From NCBI GenBank assembly GCA_029252195.1, contig JAQXBV010000057.1, forward strand, positions 1 to 36,608: 36,608 nt of DNA, given 5' to 3'. Position numbers and translations under genes: made by a program. Of this stretch, positions 16,617 to 25,876 are shown piece after piece. The notes below the pieces were generated by a model. The model searched no databases. It worked only from the letters and a program-made list of their open reading frames with translations, and was not told the origin of the DNA. Each line of letters begins with the position of its first letter. Within the stretch, counting starts at the first letter, position 1. Source of the DNA: Yoonia sp. GTDB taxonomy: Bacteria; Pseudomonadota; Alphaproteobacteria; Rhodobacterales; Rhodobacteraceae.

Positions 16617-16646
16617 GGTGCACCATATGAAGTGGTGCACCTTTTT
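16617..16646 (+). terminator. Intrinsic terminator of pckA overlapping the next start codon
   Basis: GGTGCACCA (16617-16625) and TGGTGCACC (16633-16641) form a perfect 9-bp stem with the 7-base loop TATGAAG, followed by TTTTT and further T. The stem-loop fits a rho-independent terminator for pckA, 30 bases after its stop. The loop contains the ATG (16627-16629) of the following DUF3859 gene, so terminator and translation start coincide. Confidence 0.85.
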
Positions 16647-17166
16647 CTTTGCGGTTTTTCCGGTCGTAGCTTTAGCTCAAACAACAGGGCCGGAGAAAGT
16701 GAGCGCGCTACTTGCCAGTCATGAAGCTGGCATCATATGCGCCCCGCCGACTTTGGGGACGGCGCCCGCGCCCGATACCGTCGTGGGCACAACACATCTG
16801 ATCGACGTCGAGCCTGCCTTTGTCTCAACCAATCGGAGGGTGCCCGCAGTCGTCGGGATCGGGTTTGGGATCAAGGCGCAGGCCTCAGATGTCAGCGGGA
16901 TTCCAGAGGTCACCATGACAATTACCCATCCGCCAATGGGCAAGGCAAAAGCAACCGTGCAAACCTTCCAGACCGTGATTTCAGGGCAAACACCGTCGCT
17001 GACCTTTTACCAGTTCGACTTTGACTACGAACTGGTCGAGGGGACGTGGCAGATGGAAGCGACGCAAGGTGGGGTCGTGATCTACCGGACAACATTCGTC
17101 GTGCTGCCCCCAGAGCAAGTGCCGGAATTGGCGCGGATCTGCGGCTTTGGAGAACTCTTGTCGTAG
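16627..17166 (+). CDS. DUF3859 domain-containing secreted protein
   Basis: 179 residues from the ATG at 16627 (AAGGTG ribosome binding site 6 bases upstream; a GTG at 16618 is possible but less likely). Residues 1-17 form a signal peptide (hydrophobic FFFAVFPVVALA, cleavage expected after Ala17), and the remainder looks like a single beta-rich DUF3859 domain with the PEVTMTITHPPMG and YQFDFDYELVEGTW segments. The function is unknown; a periplasmic location is inferred. Its start lies inside the pckA terminator hairpin, so it is either transcribed by read-through or its own expression is structurally controlled. It converges on the TauE/SafE gene. Confidence 0.82.
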   Translation: MKWCTFFFAVFPVVALAQTTGPEKVSALLASHEAGIICAPPTLGTAPAPDTVVGTTHLIDVEPAFVSTNRRVPAVVGIGFGIKAQASDVSGIPEVTMTITHPPMGKAKATVQTFQTVISGQTPSLTFYQFDFDYELVEGTWQMEATQGGVVIYRTTFVVLPPEQVPELARICGFGELLS

Positions 17167-17184
17167 GATGGGTTTTAACCCATC
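17167..17184. terminator. Hairpin shared by two convergent genes
   Basis: GATGGGTT TT AACCCATC is a perfect inverted repeat right after the DUF3859 stop, and it contains the stop codon of the opposite TauE/SafE gene (17175-17177). There is no T-run, so it is a weak candidate for a bidirectional terminator. Confidence 0.4.
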
Positions 17185-17936
17185 ACCCCTTTGCGGATCA
17201 GGTTCAGCCCGCCAACCAATAGCACGACCAACGTCATACGCTTGAAAGCAGCCTGCTCGATACGGTCCTGCAAGCGCAGGCCGACCATCATGCCAATGAC
17301 CGCAGGCACAATAAGCGCAGCCGAGAATGGCAAGGTCTGCAGGCTCACGATGCCCGATTTGATATGCGCAAAGAACAACACAACAGCGCCCATGCCATAG
17401 ATGGCTCCCTGCACCCGCATCTGCTCGGCCTTGGGGGTATTGATCGCCGTCAGATAGGCCACCGTTGGCGGGCCCCAGACCCCCGATAATCCACCAATAA
17501 ACCCCGCGAAGGCACCAATTGAGGCCTCCAGGGCATTGGTCTTCTCGGGCACTTTGGGCGCCCAGCCCGCAAGCTGCATCACAACAAATGCGGTGACTGA
17601 CCCACCGATGATCAAAAATATGACATCAGCCGACAGTACACGAACCAGTTGCGCAGAGCCGATCAGCACAACAGCGCCCACGCCGAGGAAAACGCGGAAA
17701 CGGCGCATCGAGCGCAGGGCCTCGGCGCCGCCTTGCCGAAAGGCCTGCATCCCGTTGGTCACCAAAGTCGGCAGAATCAGCCCCGCAAGCGCAATCTCTG
17801 GCGGCAAAACCATCGACATCCCTGAAATCATCACCATCGGCATGGCAAAGCCAACGAGGCCCTTGACCATACCAGCCGCAAGCCCAATCGCCAAACACAC
17901 CACAAAGATTTGTGGCGTCACGAGTTCAAAAATCAT
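17175..17936 (-). CDS. TauE/SafE family sulfite/anion exporter-like permease
   Basis: 253 residues from the ATG at 17936, chosen because AGGAGG lies 7 bases upstream; an ATG two codons earlier (17942) is too close to it. The protein is almost entirely hydrophobic with about seven or eight membrane helices and the internal duplication with Gly/Pro-rich GLxxGxxSGVWGPPT motif typical of TauE/SafE. Members export sulfite, sulfoacetate or other small organic anions; the substrate here is unknown. The open frame extends 249 codons upstream into the acyl-CoA dehydrogenase gene, but that extension is an antisense artefact. It is divergent from the acyl-CoA dehydrogenase. Confidence 0.88.
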   Translation of the reverse strand: MIFELVTPQIFVVCLAIGLAAGMVKGLVGFAMPMVMISGMSMVLPPEIALAGLILPTLVTNGMQAFRQGGAEALRSMRRFRVFLGVGAVVLIGSAQLVRVLSADVIFLIIGGSVTAFVVMQLAGWAPKVPEKTNALEASIGAFAGFIGGLSGVWGPPTVAYLTAINTPKAEQMRVQGAIYGMGAVVLFFAHIKSGIVSLQTLPFSAALIVPAVIGMMVGLRLQDRIEQAAFKRMTLVVLLVGGLNLIRKGVMG

Positions 17937-18029
17937 ATTCATTCCTCCTGTTACGCCACTAAAGTCCGACCTGCACCAAGATTCCGTCGCGACATTTTCG
18001 TTCATTTTGCAACAATCTTTCGGATGAAT

Positions 18030-18068
18030 GTTGCGCTGCAACTGCGAAGGCCTTATCTCTGCAACTGC
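18030..18068. promoter_or_regulatory. Repeated TGCAAC motif upstream of the acyl-CoA dehydrogenase
   Basis: CTGCAACTGC occurs at 18036-18045 and 18059-18068, and GTTGC-GCT-GCAAC (18030-18042) is an inverted repeat; a further TTGCAAC is at 18007-18013. The cluster sits in the 150-base divergent region between the permease and the dehydrogenase and could be a regulator binding site. Some acyl-CoA-responsive regulators of the ScfR/PccR type use TTTGCAAA-like sites, but the match is only partial. Confidence 0.3.
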
Positions 18069-18086
18069 ACAATAGCGGAGATGGAC

Positions 18087-19757
18087 ATGGCACACGACGG
18101 ACAGGATATGACGATGATGCGAACACCCCTCTTGAACGACTTGCTCGCCCAGACCGCTGCGAGCCTGCCTGCCGTTGATGTTTTGCTCGATCAGGCAAAG
18201 GCCAATATCCGCGCTTTGGTGACCAAAGACGGCCGCATTTCCGCGCCGCTGATCGAGGCCAACCAAACCGCCGCGCACGGCCTCGCATGGCTGGCGACTT
18301 ATGCCCAAGCGCTGCACCAGATGCAGGCATGGGCCGAGCGCCTGACCGCTGACGGAAAGTTTGGCGAAACAGAGCAACTCTTGCATCAGATTGCCTTTGG
18401 CGAATATCTCGCCCAGATTTACGGCGGCATCCAGATGAACCAAGGCGAAATGATCCGCCTGCACGACATGGGCATCACCGCCACAATGCCCGCCGAGATC
18501 AACGCCCTTGTGGTGGACGCAAATACCCAAGCCGCGCGCACCCGTCTTGTCACGCTGATGCAAGAACAATCCGCCAATGTCACCGTCGGCGTCTCGGGCC
18601 TTGACGATGAACTTGAGATGATCCGCGAGCAATTCCGCCGCTTTAGTGTCGAAAAAGTCGAACCACACGCGCACGACTGGCACCTCAAGGACGAGTTGAT
18701 CCCGATGGAGATCATCGAAGAGCTGGCCGAAATAGGCGTCTTTGGTCTGACCATTCCAGAGGAATACGGCGGTTTTGGCCTGTCGAAATCCGCGATGTGC
18801 GTTGTCTCCGAAGAATTGTCACGCGGCTATATTGGCGTCGGCTCGCTCGGCACCCGGTCCGAGATCGCCGCCGAATTGATCCTCTGCGGTGGCACCGAGG
18901 CGCAAAAACAAAAGTGGCTTCCGCGCATCGCCTCTGCCGAAACGCTGCCCACGGCCGTCTTTACCGAGCCGAACACAGGCTCTGACTTGGGGTCTTTGCG
19001 CACCCGCGCTGTTAAGAAAGGCGACGATTGGGAGGTCACGGGCAACAAAACGTGGATCACCCACGCCGCTCGAACCCATGTGATGACCCTGCTCGCACGC
19101 ACCGACCCGGACACGACCGACTACAAAGGCTTGTCGATGTTTCTGGCCGAAAAGACCCCGGGCTCCGACGCCGAGCCCTTCCCCACCGACGGCATGATCG
19201 GCGGCGAGATCGAGGTTCTGGGCTACCGCGGCATGAAGGAATACGAGTTGGCCTTTGACGGCTTTCACGTCGCGGGCCACAATTTACTGGGCGGCGAGAC
19301 CGGCAAAGGGTTCAAGCAGCTGATGCAAACCTTCGAAAGCGCTCGCATCCAGACAGCAGCGCGGGCCATCGGAGTCGCTGCGTCTGCGCTTGATGTCGGG
19401 ATGCAATACGCCACCGACCGCAAGCAATTCGGCAAGGCGTTGATCGACTTCCCGCGTGTCTCGGGCAAACTCGCAATGATGGCTGTCGAAATCATGATTG
19501 CGCGCCAACTGACCTATTTCAGCGCCCATGAAAAAGACAACGACCGCCGCTGTGATCTTGAGGCCGGTATGGCCAAACTGCTTGGCGCACGGGTCGCATG
19601 GGCCTGTGCCGATAATGCCCTACAAATCCACGGTGGCAACGGCTTTGCGCTAGAGTATAAGGTCAGCCGCATTCTCTGCGATGCTCGCATTCTCAACATT
19701 TTTGAGGGCGCCGCAGAAATTCAGGCGCAGGTCATCGCAAGACGGTTGTTGGACTAA
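18087..19757 (+). CDS. Acyl-CoA dehydrogenase with N-terminal extension, probable methylsuccinyl-CoA dehydrogenase
   Basis: 556 residues from the ATG at 18087 (GGAG 6 bases upstream); earlier in-frame ATGs lack a good site. About 150 extra helical residues precede the usual acyl-CoA dehydrogenase fold. The FAD-domain motif FTEPNTGSDLGS (near residue 292), WITHAAR, and the C-terminal IHGGNGFALEY and FEGAAEIQ segments are present. An extension of this size with this architecture fits Mcd, which oxidises (2S)-methylsuccinyl-CoA to mesaconyl-CoA in the ethylmalonyl-CoA pathway; the exact substrate remains an inference. Electrons would go to EtfAB (5774-7458). The B12 adenosyltransferase at 4305 would serve the same pathway's mutases. 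Its stop overlaps that of the convergent MFS gene by four bases. Confidence 0.88.
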   Translation: MAHDGQDMTMMRTPLLNDLLAQTAASLPAVDVLLDQAKANIRALVTKDGRISAPLIEANQTAAHGLAWLATYAQALHQMQAWAERLTADGKFGETEQLLHQIAFGEYLAQIYGGIQMNQGEMIRLHDMGITATMPAEINALVVDANTQAARTRLVTLMQEQSANVTVGVSGLDDELEMIREQFRRFSVEKVEPHAHDWHLKDELIPMEIIEELAEIGVFGLTIPEEYGGFGLSKSAMCVVSEELSRGYIGVGSLGTRSEIAAELILCGGTEAQKQKWLPRIASAETLPTAVFTEPNTGSDLGSLRTRAVKKGDDWEVTGNKTWITHAARTHVMTLLARTDPDTTDYKGLSMFLAEKTPGSDAEPFPTDGMIGGEIEVLGYRGMKEYELAFDGFHVAGHNLLGGETGKGFKQLMQTFESARIQTAARAIGVAASALDVGMQYATDRKQFGKALIDFPRVSGKLAMMAVEIMIARQLTYFSAHEKDNDRRCDLEAGMAKLLGARVAWACADNALQIHGGNGFALEYKVSRILCDARILNIFEGAAEIQAQVIARRLLD

Positions 19758-20962
19758 GCAGAGCGGCGGTTTAGTCCAAGGCGCGGGTGCAATTGCCCCG
19801 CAACCAGCCAACCCGCCCCTAGCCCGACCGCGCAGGCTGCAAAGACTCCGCTGAGTGGCGCCACGAGCAGAACAAGGGCCGCTGCCCCGGGCGTGATGAT
19901 CCCCGACACATCGCGGAAGCTGGAATACACCGCCGCCATTTCTGTGCGTTCCGCAGGGCGGACAGCCATGAGGAAAGGCAAGCCTCCGCAAACGTCGAGC
20001 GCCACGAGGAAGATCGAGGCCGACATGATGCTGATGACCGTTGCCCAAGGATAGCCAGACAGCGCCCAACCAAGGGCGAATAATAGCGCGGCAGAGGCAA
20101 AAGCGGCGCGCACAGACCAGCGCACGCCCGCGTTGTTCACCTTGCGCAGCATAAGCGGCGTGGTGAACAACAATCCGTTGCTGATCGAAAGCGCCATCGC
20201 GCCGACTTTGTCGCCCAACCCGCTCTCGATGCAGAAAATCGGCAGATAGACCACAAACACCCACCACCCGCAGGACCGCATTACCGCAAAAAACCAGCCT
20301 GCAATAAGACGCGGTTGCGCAAAGAAGCGACCAAGATAAGCGAGCGGATTAACCGCAGGGGCACGCGCGCGGCTGATCTGTTTCCCGTTACCAAGGCGGA
20401 GCTTCCAGAACACCCCGATCAGCAAGAGCGCACAGAACCCAGCGAGCAAAAATGGTGCCGGCGCCCACCAGTTCAGCAGCGTCACCCCAAGGATCGGCCC
20501 GACCATCCACGGCGTCGCGCTATAGACCATCCGTGTCGTCTCGTTACGGCCCAGATCCATGCGGTGAATGTAGTCCAGCACATAGGCGTTGAGGCAGACA
20601 GTAAAGGTCACCGTGCCCACGGCGTTCATCAGCAAGGCGCAAGCCAAAAGGATCGGGGCCCCCGTTAGCGCAAGCGACAAGCCGACCAGATAAGAAAAGC
20701 AGGCCAGCGTAAACATCCAGCGGCGCGGGATCCAGCGTGAAACCCAAGGCACCATAAGCCCGCAGCACAGCGAAGCGAGCCCAACCAAAAAGTAGATATG
20801 CGAAACCACGGCTGCGTCGGAAAATGCGCGGTAGATATAGACGGGCATGACCGACAAAAGCGTCCCGCGAATGCCCGCTTCCAATGCAGCAAGCAAGGCG
20901 AAGTCCTTGATTTTGGGCGTTGGCGCATGGCTCAGATAAATGGGGCTGCGAGGTGCGATCAT
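19754..20962 (-). CDS. Major facilitator superfamily transporter
   Basis: 402 residues from the ATG at 20962; a start 15 codons earlier is possible but gives an unusual polar N-terminus. The sequence has about 12 membrane helices in two groups of six, with the charged loop between helices 2 and 3 (PWVSRWIPRRWMF) and a central cytosolic loop near residue 200, the layout of an MFS drug or metabolite transporter. The substrate is not predictable. It converges on the acyl-CoA dehydrogenase gene with a four-base overlap of stops and is divergent from the META-domain gene. Confidence 0.88.
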   Translation of the reverse strand: MIAPRSPIYLSHAPTPKIKDFALLAALEAGIRGTLLSVMPVYIYRAFSDAAVVSHIYFLVGLASLCCGLMVPWVSRWIPRRWMFTLACFSYLVGLSLALTGAPILLACALLMNAVGTVTFTVCLNAYVLDYIHRMDLGRNETTRMVYSATPWMVGPILGVTLLNWWAPAPFLLAGFCALLLIGVFWKLRLGNGKQISRARAPAVNPLAYLGRFFAQPRLIAGWFFAVMRSCGWWVFVVYLPIFCIESGLGDKVGAMALSISNGLLFTTPLMLRKVNNAGVRWSVRAAFASAALLFALGWALSGYPWATVISIMSASIFLVALDVCGGLPFLMAVRPAERTEMAAVYSSFRDVSGIITPGAAALVLLVAPLSGVFAACAVGLGAGWLVAGQLHPRLGLNRRSA

Positions 20963-21103
20963 GAGGATATCTTTACTATAAGCTCCGTCACGTTCTGCCC
21001 GCGCCATGGCGGCGTCTTGCCCATCTGCGACACCTTTGTGCGCTTTTGCTGGAACGGGCTGGTTTGGCGTGCCAATCTCACGGAATTCAAGGGAGACCAG
21101 CCC

Positions 21104-21490
21104 ATGTTCCGACTGATGATAGCCTTCGTCGTGTTAACATCTGCGTGCCAAGCAGACGAGACAGTCACGGCTTATCTTGAAGGCTCTGGGGCATTCCGCC
21201 TTGTGACGCTCGACGGCACCCCTTTTGAGGCCCAAGCGACGATTGATCTCTCGGTCGCGGGCCGCCTGCGGGGCGATGCGCCCTGCAACAGCTACTCCGC
21301 GGCACAAATGGCGGTCTATCCATGGTTCGAAACGGGCGCTATCATCACGACGCGCATGGCCTGTCCTGATTTAGACGCCGAGACGGCCTTCCTCGCGGCC
21401 CTGTCTGCAATGACCCTCTCCGAAGTGGCCGGCGCTACACTCATCCTAAGTAACACTGAAGGCGGCGAAATGGTGTTTCAGGCCCCCTGA
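21104..21490 (+). CDS. META domain-containing protein (HslJ-like), probable lipoprotein
   Basis: 128 residues from the ATG at 21104 with GGGAG 8 bases upstream. A hydrophobic N-terminus ends in LTSAC, so Cys15 is a plausible lipobox cysteine, although Thr at -3 is not optimal. The rest is a META/HslJ-type domain with the characteristic PCNSYSA block and a pair of cysteines including MACPD. The E. coli relative HslJ is a heat-inducible outer-membrane lipoprotein linked to novobiocin resistance. A role in the envelope is inferred. Its last 13 bases overlap the end of recO on the other strand. Confidence 0.82.
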   Translation: MFRLMIAFVVLTSACQADETVTAYLEGSGAFRLVTLDGTPFEAQATIDLSVAGRLRGDAPCNSYSAAQMAVYPWFETGAIITTRMACPDLDAETAFLAALSAMTLSEVAGATLILSNTEGGEMVFQAP

Positions 21491-22209
21491 CGCGCAATCG
21501 TATCAATCAGGCGCTGGCGGGCAACGGGCATCGGCTTGTCGCCGAGACTGCGCATGAGGCGGTGTTCGATAAAATACCCTGTCGTGCCAAGCGCGATAGC
21601 AATCTGCGCGTTGTCAGCGTCACCTTTCCCCGCAAGCACAGGTGGCAAGGGAAGCAAACGGTCCGCCCACTCGCCCGCCGCATCACGGCTGACTGCGCGG
21701 CCCGATTTGGGAGAAACAAACGCCAGATCCTCATTCACGCCACGCACCGCACAGGCCGAAAGGTCCATCGCAAACCCCATTTCTTCGAGCAAGGCCTGCT
21801 CCCACCGCAAATAGGCCAATGGCCAAACTTCGGACTGTCCCAGCAAATCCAAAAGCGCGATTGTCCGGTCATAAAGCGCCAAATGCGCCTCGCGTTCAGG
21901 AAGGACGCGCCCGAGCAAGGCGCACACCGCGTTCAACCCTGCGAGAGCCAACCTGTCGCCCATGGCTTGGGCTGCGCGGCTGCGGATCGGTTCAATGGTG
22001 AAGGATCCCATATGATCGTCGAGCCGCGCTTTCCACGTCACAGCGATCTGCGCACCGGGTTGCAAATGCGGCGCGACCTTGCGACTGGTGCCACCACGCA
22101 CAACGCCCGCGTGGCGCCCGTGTTGCGGCGTAAAGACTTCGATGATCATGGATGTCTCGCCGAATGGCCTTGCCGCCAAAAGCGCGCCTTCGTCGGACCA
22201 TGTGATCAT
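21478..22209 (-). CDS. recO: DNA repair protein RecO
   Basis: 243 residues. It starts with the RecO OB-fold ([37 protein letters not shown]) and continues into the helical C-terminal domain with a [19 protein letters not shown] block and a truncated zinc region. With RecF and RecR it loads RecA on gapped DNA. It is the last gene of the lepB-rnc-era-DUF1491-recO run and begins with a four-base ATGA overlap with the DUF1491 stop. Its end overlaps the META-domain gene by 13 bases. Confidence 0.94.
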   Translation of the reverse strand: MITWSDEGALLAARPFGETSMIIEVFTPQHGRHAGVVRGGTSRKVAPHLQPGAQIAVTWKARLDDHMGSFTIEPIRSRAAQAMGDRLALAGLNAVCALLGRVLPEREAHLALYDRTIALLDLLGQSEVWPLAYLRWEQALLEEMGFAMDLSACAVRGVNEDLAFVSPKSGRAVSRDAAGEWADRLLPLPPVLAGKGDADNAQIAIALGTTGYFIEHRLMRSLGDKPMPVARQRLIDTIARQGA

Positions 22210-22532
22210 GCGAGGCCGTCCTCATCCAAGAGGTGGCGGCCCTTTTTGTCCTCGACCTCGATCACCCAGAGATCAGGATCAAATCCGCATTGCTTGGCAA
22301 CCGATTGATCGACGAGCGCCTCGTCACCTTCGACCAGCACAATCCATTTCCGCTCGCCCGTCATCAGATCAAACGAGCGTTGAAAACAACAGGCATTGCC
22401 GTCGAGCGTGTTGAGCTTGATCAGCGCAGCCCCCGCCGTCGCATCGCCGCGCTTGACGACGAAGGCGGGTATTTCAACCTGCCGCAGCCGCGTCAAATAA
22501 GCGGAAACCCAGATTTCCGCCGTCAACCTCAT
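22206..22532 (-). CDS. DUF1491 family protein
   Basis: 108 residues: [16 protein letters not shown] followed by [20 protein letters not shown] and [30 protein letters not shown]. This matches the small alphaproteobacterial DUF1491 family of unknown function. No signal peptide or membrane helix. It is translationally coupled to era (ATGA overlap) and to recO (ATGA overlap), a placement conserved in Rhodobacterales, but nothing in the sequence reveals a biochemical role. Confidence 0.85.
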   Translation of the reverse strand: MRLTAEIWVSAYLTRLRQVEIPAFVVKRGDATAGAALIKLNTLDGNACCFQRSFDLMTGERKWIVLVEGDEALVDQSVAKQCGFDPDLWVIEVEDKKGRHLLDEDGLA

Positions 22533-23446
22533 ATATTGCCGTCTTTGAAATCGAGCCCCATTTCGTTGTAGCGCTCTTTTTCCTCAAGCCAGTTTGGCCG
22601 CACCTTCACCTGCAAGAACAGGTGCACGCGGCGGTCGAGGAACTCTTCCAATTCTGTGCGCGCCGCGGTGCTGACAGCCTTGATCGTCTCGCCACCATTG
22701 CCAAGCACGATCCCCTTATGGCCGTCGCGCATGACGTAAATGATCTGGTCGATGCGGCAGGAGCCATCCTTGCGGTCTTCCCAATTCTCGGTCTCAACAG
22801 TGAGTTGATAGGGCAATTCCTGATGCAAACGCAGGGTCAGCTTTTCGCGCGTCGTTTCCGCCGCGATCATGCGCAATGGCAAATCAGCGATCTGATCTTC
22901 GGGGTAAAGCCACGGGCCATCTGGCACCTGATGCGACAACCACTCGCGCAGCGCGTCACAGCCATGGCCGCGCTCGGCAGAGATCATGAAGGTCTGCACA
23001 AAGGGAAACGCCTCGTTCATTTCTTCGGCGAGACCAAGCAGCTTTTCTGACTTTACCTTGTCGATTTTGTTGATCGCCAGCGCCACGGGCGCCTTGCCCG
23101 CATGTTCCTTCAGACGCTCGATAATCGCCTTCACGCCCTCGGAACGGCCACGGTGCGCCTCGATCATCAGCACAACAACGTCGGCGTCAGCGGCACCGCC
23201 CCAAGCGGCCTTAACCATGGCGCGGTCCAGCCTGCGGCGCGGTTTAAACAGGCCCGGCGTATCAACGAAGACAAGTTGCGATTGGCCTTCCATGGCCACG
23301 CCACGGATACGGGTACGCGTGGTTTGCACCTTATGCGTCACAATCGAGACTTTCGCCCCGACCATTCTATTCAGCAATGTGGACTTGCCCGCATTCGGCT
23401 CGCCAATCAGGGCGACAAAGCCCGCTTTTGTAGGCTGATCGGTCAT
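22529..23446 (-). CDS. era: GTPase Era
   Basis: 305 residues. The GTPase domain has GEPNAGKS (G1, residues 15-22), [13 protein letters not shown] (G3), NKID (G4) and a complete switch region; the C-terminal KH domain is marked by [23 protein letters not shown]. Era binds the 3' end of 16S rRNA and helps small-subunit assembly. It follows rnc with a four-base ATGA overlap, so RNase III and Era are produced together, as in many bacteria. Confidence 0.97.
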   Translation of the reverse strand: MTDQPTKAGFVALIGEPNAGKSTLLNRMVGAKVSIVTHKVQTTRTRIRGVAMEGQSQLVFVDTPGLFKPRRRLDRAMVKAAWGGAADADVVVLMIEAHRGRSEGVKAIIERLKEHAGKAPVALAINKIDKVKSEKLLGLAEEMNEAFPFVQTFMISAERGHGCDALREWLSHQVPDGPWLYPEDQIADLPLRMIAAETTREKLTLRLHQELPYQLTVETENWEDRKDGSCRIDQIIYVMRDGHKGIVLGNGGETIKAVSTAARTELEEFLDRRVHLFLQVKVRPNWLEEKERYNEMGLDFKDGNI

Positions 23447-24126
23447 GAGTTTTCTACTTTCTTGAGAAGAGCACTTGCTGCGGCTTGCTCGGCCTGACGT
23501 TTGGAGCCCGCAGTGGCTTGTTCAGTGGGACCAGAGGACAAACGGGCCTCAATGGTGAAAATGGGTTGATGATCAGGGCCTGTGCGTCCGACCTCGACAT
23601 ATTCGGGCGGGGTCTCGCCGCGGGCTTGCGCCCATTCTTGCAGCGCCGTTTTCGCGTCGCGGGCATCATCGGCCACGTTGCGAAGCCGCTTGCCCCAAAG
23701 GCGCAGGATCACGTCGCGGGCGGCCTCAAACCCACCATCTTGATAGACGGCGGCAATCACGGCTTCCATGGCATCAGCGAGGAGCGCCTCTTTGCGCCGT
23801 CCACCCGATTTCATCTCGGAGCGGCCTAGTTTCAAGACAGCGCCCAGATCAATCTCGCGGGCGACATCGGCGCAAGTTTCCTTGCGGACGAGCGCATTGA
23901 AGCGCGGCGCAAGCAACCCTTCGGGCGCGTTCGGATCCGCCATCAGCAAAGCTTCTGCCATGACCAACCCAAGCACACGGTCACCCAAAAACTCAAGCCG
24001 TTGGTTGTCGTCACGATGTGGCGACACCATGGACGAATGTGTCACAGAGCGCACGAGATAGTCAGGCTTGGCGAACGTATAGCCTAAGCGGCCCGCAAAG
24101 GCCCGAAGATCAGCCGACAGCTTCAC
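23443..24126 (-). CDS. rnc: Ribonuclease III
   Basis: 227 residues. The catalytic domain shows the signature [13 protein letters not shown] and the second acidic cluster [14 protein letters not shown], which supply the metal-binding Glu/Asp residues; a double-stranded RNA-binding domain fills about residues 155-225 ([14 protein letters not shown] ... [16 protein letters not shown]). It processes ribosomal RNA precursors and other duplex RNAs. It overlaps lepB upstream and era downstream by four bases each. Confidence 0.97.
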   Translation of the reverse strand: MKLSADLRAFAGRLGYTFAKPDYLVRSVTHSSMVSPHRDDNQRLEFLGDRVLGLVMAEALLMADPNAPEGLLAPRFNALVRKETCADVAREIDLGAVLKLGRSEMKSGGRRKEALLADAMEAVIAAVYQDGGFEAARDVILRLWGKRLRNVADDARDAKTALQEWAQARGETPPEYVEVGRTGPDHQPIFTIEARLSSGPTEQATAGSKRQAEQAAASALLKKVENS

Positions 24127-24959
24127 TCAATCGCCTTGAAAAAGCGGTCTGAACGCCATGTCCAAAACGCGAGCATGGAGCGGCCCGCAGAAGAGAACAT
24201 GATCCGGTCGGCACGACCCACGATATCTTCGCGCGGCACAAAGCCCACGCCGCGGCGCGTCTGGGGGACGCGGCTGTCCGTCGAGTTGTCACGGTTGTCA
24301 CCCATGAAAAAGAAGTTGTCGGCAGGCACGGTAAATACCAACGTATTGTCCAGATCCCGATCACCGATATTGAGGACCGCATGGCGCACACCATTTGGCA
24401 GCGTTTCATACGACCGGTATTTGATGCAATCAGCACCTTCACCGACAGCCCCGTTTGCACAGGCCGTACCGCTTTGCTGCGGGCCTTGCAGTCCGAATGG
24501 CTCGATAAACTCTCCGCCGTCTTCAACTTTGACAGCCACGTCATTGATGTAAAGTAGGCCGTCCTTCATTTGGATACGGTCGCCGGGTTTCCCGATAAGC
24601 CGCTTGATAAAGTCACGCCCTGTCACAGGGTGACGGAAGACCACAACGTCGCCGACCTCGGGATCAGACCCAAACAGACGCTTGTCCGCGCCCTTGAACA
24701 CACCGCAAAAATCGTCGGCTTCGATATCAATGCCCACCGCAGGGATACGGATCGACGGACATGACGCATAAGAATAGCCGTAAGCCATCTTGTTGACGAA
24801 CAGGAAATCGCCAATCAAAAGCGTGTCCTTCATCGAACCGGACGGAATCCAAAATGGCTGAAAGAAAATCGTTCGGAAAATACCCGCGATGAGCAGTGCA
24901 TAGACAACGGTTTTCACCGTTTCCTTGATCCCGCCCGCTACGCTTGAGTCGTCAGCCAT
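24123..24959 (-). CDS. lepB: Signal peptidase I
   Basis: 278 residues. One N-terminal membrane helix (about 15-33) is followed by the catalytic Ser42 in [14 protein letters not shown] and the general base Lys119 in [13 protein letters not shown]; the conserved [12 protein letters not shown] block is also present. It removes signal peptides from exported proteins on the outer face of the inner membrane. A cysteine-bearing insertion (about residues 67-90, with Cys67 and Cys85) resembles that of other alphaproteobacterial enzymes. It lies 60 bases after acpS and overlaps rnc by four bases. Confidence 0.96.
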   Translation of the reverse strand: MADDSSVAGGIKETVKTVVYALLIAGIFRTIFFQPFWIPSGSMKDTLLIGDFLFVNKMAYGYSYASCPSIRIPAVGIDIEADDFCGVFKGADKRLFGSDPEVGDVVVFRHPVTGRDFIKRLIGKPGDRIQMKDGLLYINDVAVKVEDGGEFIEPFGLQGPQQSGTACANGAVGEGADCIKYRSYETLPNGVRHAVLNIGDRDLDNTLVFTVPADNFFFMGDNRDNSTDSRVPQTRRGVGFVPREDIVGRADRIMFSSAGRSMLAFWTWRSDRFFKAIE

Positions 24960-25019
24960 AAGAGTCGTCCTTGTTTCGTCGTTCGGGGCTTCATGCGCGT
25001 CGTGCCCTGCCCTGTCAAC

Positions 25020-25424
25020 CTATGCATCAATTGGGACCGCCTCGATCAGGACAAAAGCCTGCGCCCAAGGGTAATCATCTGTCAAAGTCACATGTATCAC
25101 GGCCCGATGCCCCGCAGGGGTCATTTTATTAAGCTGCTCTTTCGCCCAGCCTGTGACGTGCATCGTTGGCTGTCCAGAGCGCAAATTCGTAACAGACATG
25201 TCTTTCCATGAAATGCCCATCGCGAGCCCCGTGCCCAGCGCCTTAGAACAGGCCTCTTTCGCCGCCCAGCGCTTGGCATAGGTGCCTGCGACGTCTTTGC
25301 GGCGCTCTGCCTTGGATTGCTCAATCTCGGTAAACACCCGATTGCGAAACCTGTCGCCGAACCGATCAAGCGTGCCCGCGATCCGGTCGATATTCGCAAG
25401 GTCCGTCCCAATGCCCAAAATCAT
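25020..25424 (-). CDS. acpS: Holo-[acyl-carrier-protein] synthase
   Basis: 134 residues. The family motifs [12 protein letters not shown] (metal-binding Asp8) and [17 protein letters not shown] (Glu57) are intact. It transfers the 4'-phosphopantetheine arm of coenzyme A to acyl carrier protein, activating it for fatty acid synthesis. It starts with a four-base overlap with the preceding secreted hypothetical gene, and lepB follows 60 bases later. The pdxJ-acpS-lepB order is widely conserved in proteobacteria. Confidence 0.95.
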   Translation of the reverse strand: MILGIGTDLANIDRIAGTLDRFGDRFRNRVFTEIEQSKAERRKDVAGTYAKRWAAKEACSKALGTGLAMGISWKDMSVTNLRSGQPTMHVTGWAKEQLNKMTPAGHRAVIHVTLTDDYPWAQAFVLIEAVPIDA

Positions 25425-25876
25425 TCGGAACCCAGTTCTATATCTGTTGTCATCGCGCCCGTGGATTGGTTGAGCGTGATCCTCAACAAGCCAGCGCGCG
25501 AGGCGCCTCCATCGACCGCGTCGACTTGCACGGGCAAGGTGAAGATCAAGCCGATTGCAGGATCATAATTCGAGGAAAGCGCATCAAATGAGAGGCCCGC
25601 GAACCCCAGTTGCTCTGTCCACCCCACAACGCGGCATTGCCGTTCGCCAAGCTCTGAATAGGGTGGCGAGAGGACGAGCAGGTAGGCTGCACCCGATGCA
25701 GGTTCCACCGTATCAATGGCCGCGACCCGCACGTTTCCGTTGGCAAAAACACGGGTGTTTTCGTTCCAAGGTTCAACAAGCGCTTGAGCAGAGGCCTGCC
25801 AATCACACAGTCGCGCCTGTTGAGCGGCGATTGGGGCCGCTGAGACCAACAGGAGAAATGCCAACAGCCGGATCAA
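25421..25876 (-). CDS. Hypothetical secreted protein between Dabb and acpS genes
   Basis: 151 residues. The first 18 residues form a clear signal peptide ([16 protein letters not shown], cleavage expected before Gln19). The mature part has two cysteines (in LCDWQ and RQCRVVGW) that could form a disulfide, and a mostly beta-strand-like pattern ending in [21 protein letters not shown] do not recognise a named domain. It is coupled by ATGA overlaps to the Dabb gene before it and acpS after it, so it is expressed with them. A periplasmic location is the only functional inference I can support. Confidence 0.75.
   Translation of the reverse strand: MIRLLAFLLLVSAAPIAAQQARLCDWQASAQALVEPWNENTRVFANGNVRVAAIDTVEPASGAAYLLVLSPPYSELGERQCRVVGWTEQLGFAGLSFDALSSNYDPAIGLIFTLPVQVDAVDGGASRAGLLRITLNQSTGAMTTDIELGSE

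Noticed and set aside
17910..18086. In-frame upstream extension of the acyl-CoA dehydrogenase
   Set aside because: It would overlap the divergent permease gene and promoter region; GGAG six bases before the ATG at 18087 gives the better start.
17942..18683. In-frame extension of the TauE/SafE gene by nearly 250 codons on the minus strand
   Set aside because: It lies antisense to the acyl-CoA dehydrogenase gene, has no family resemblance, and a strong AGGAGG site marks the real start at 17936.
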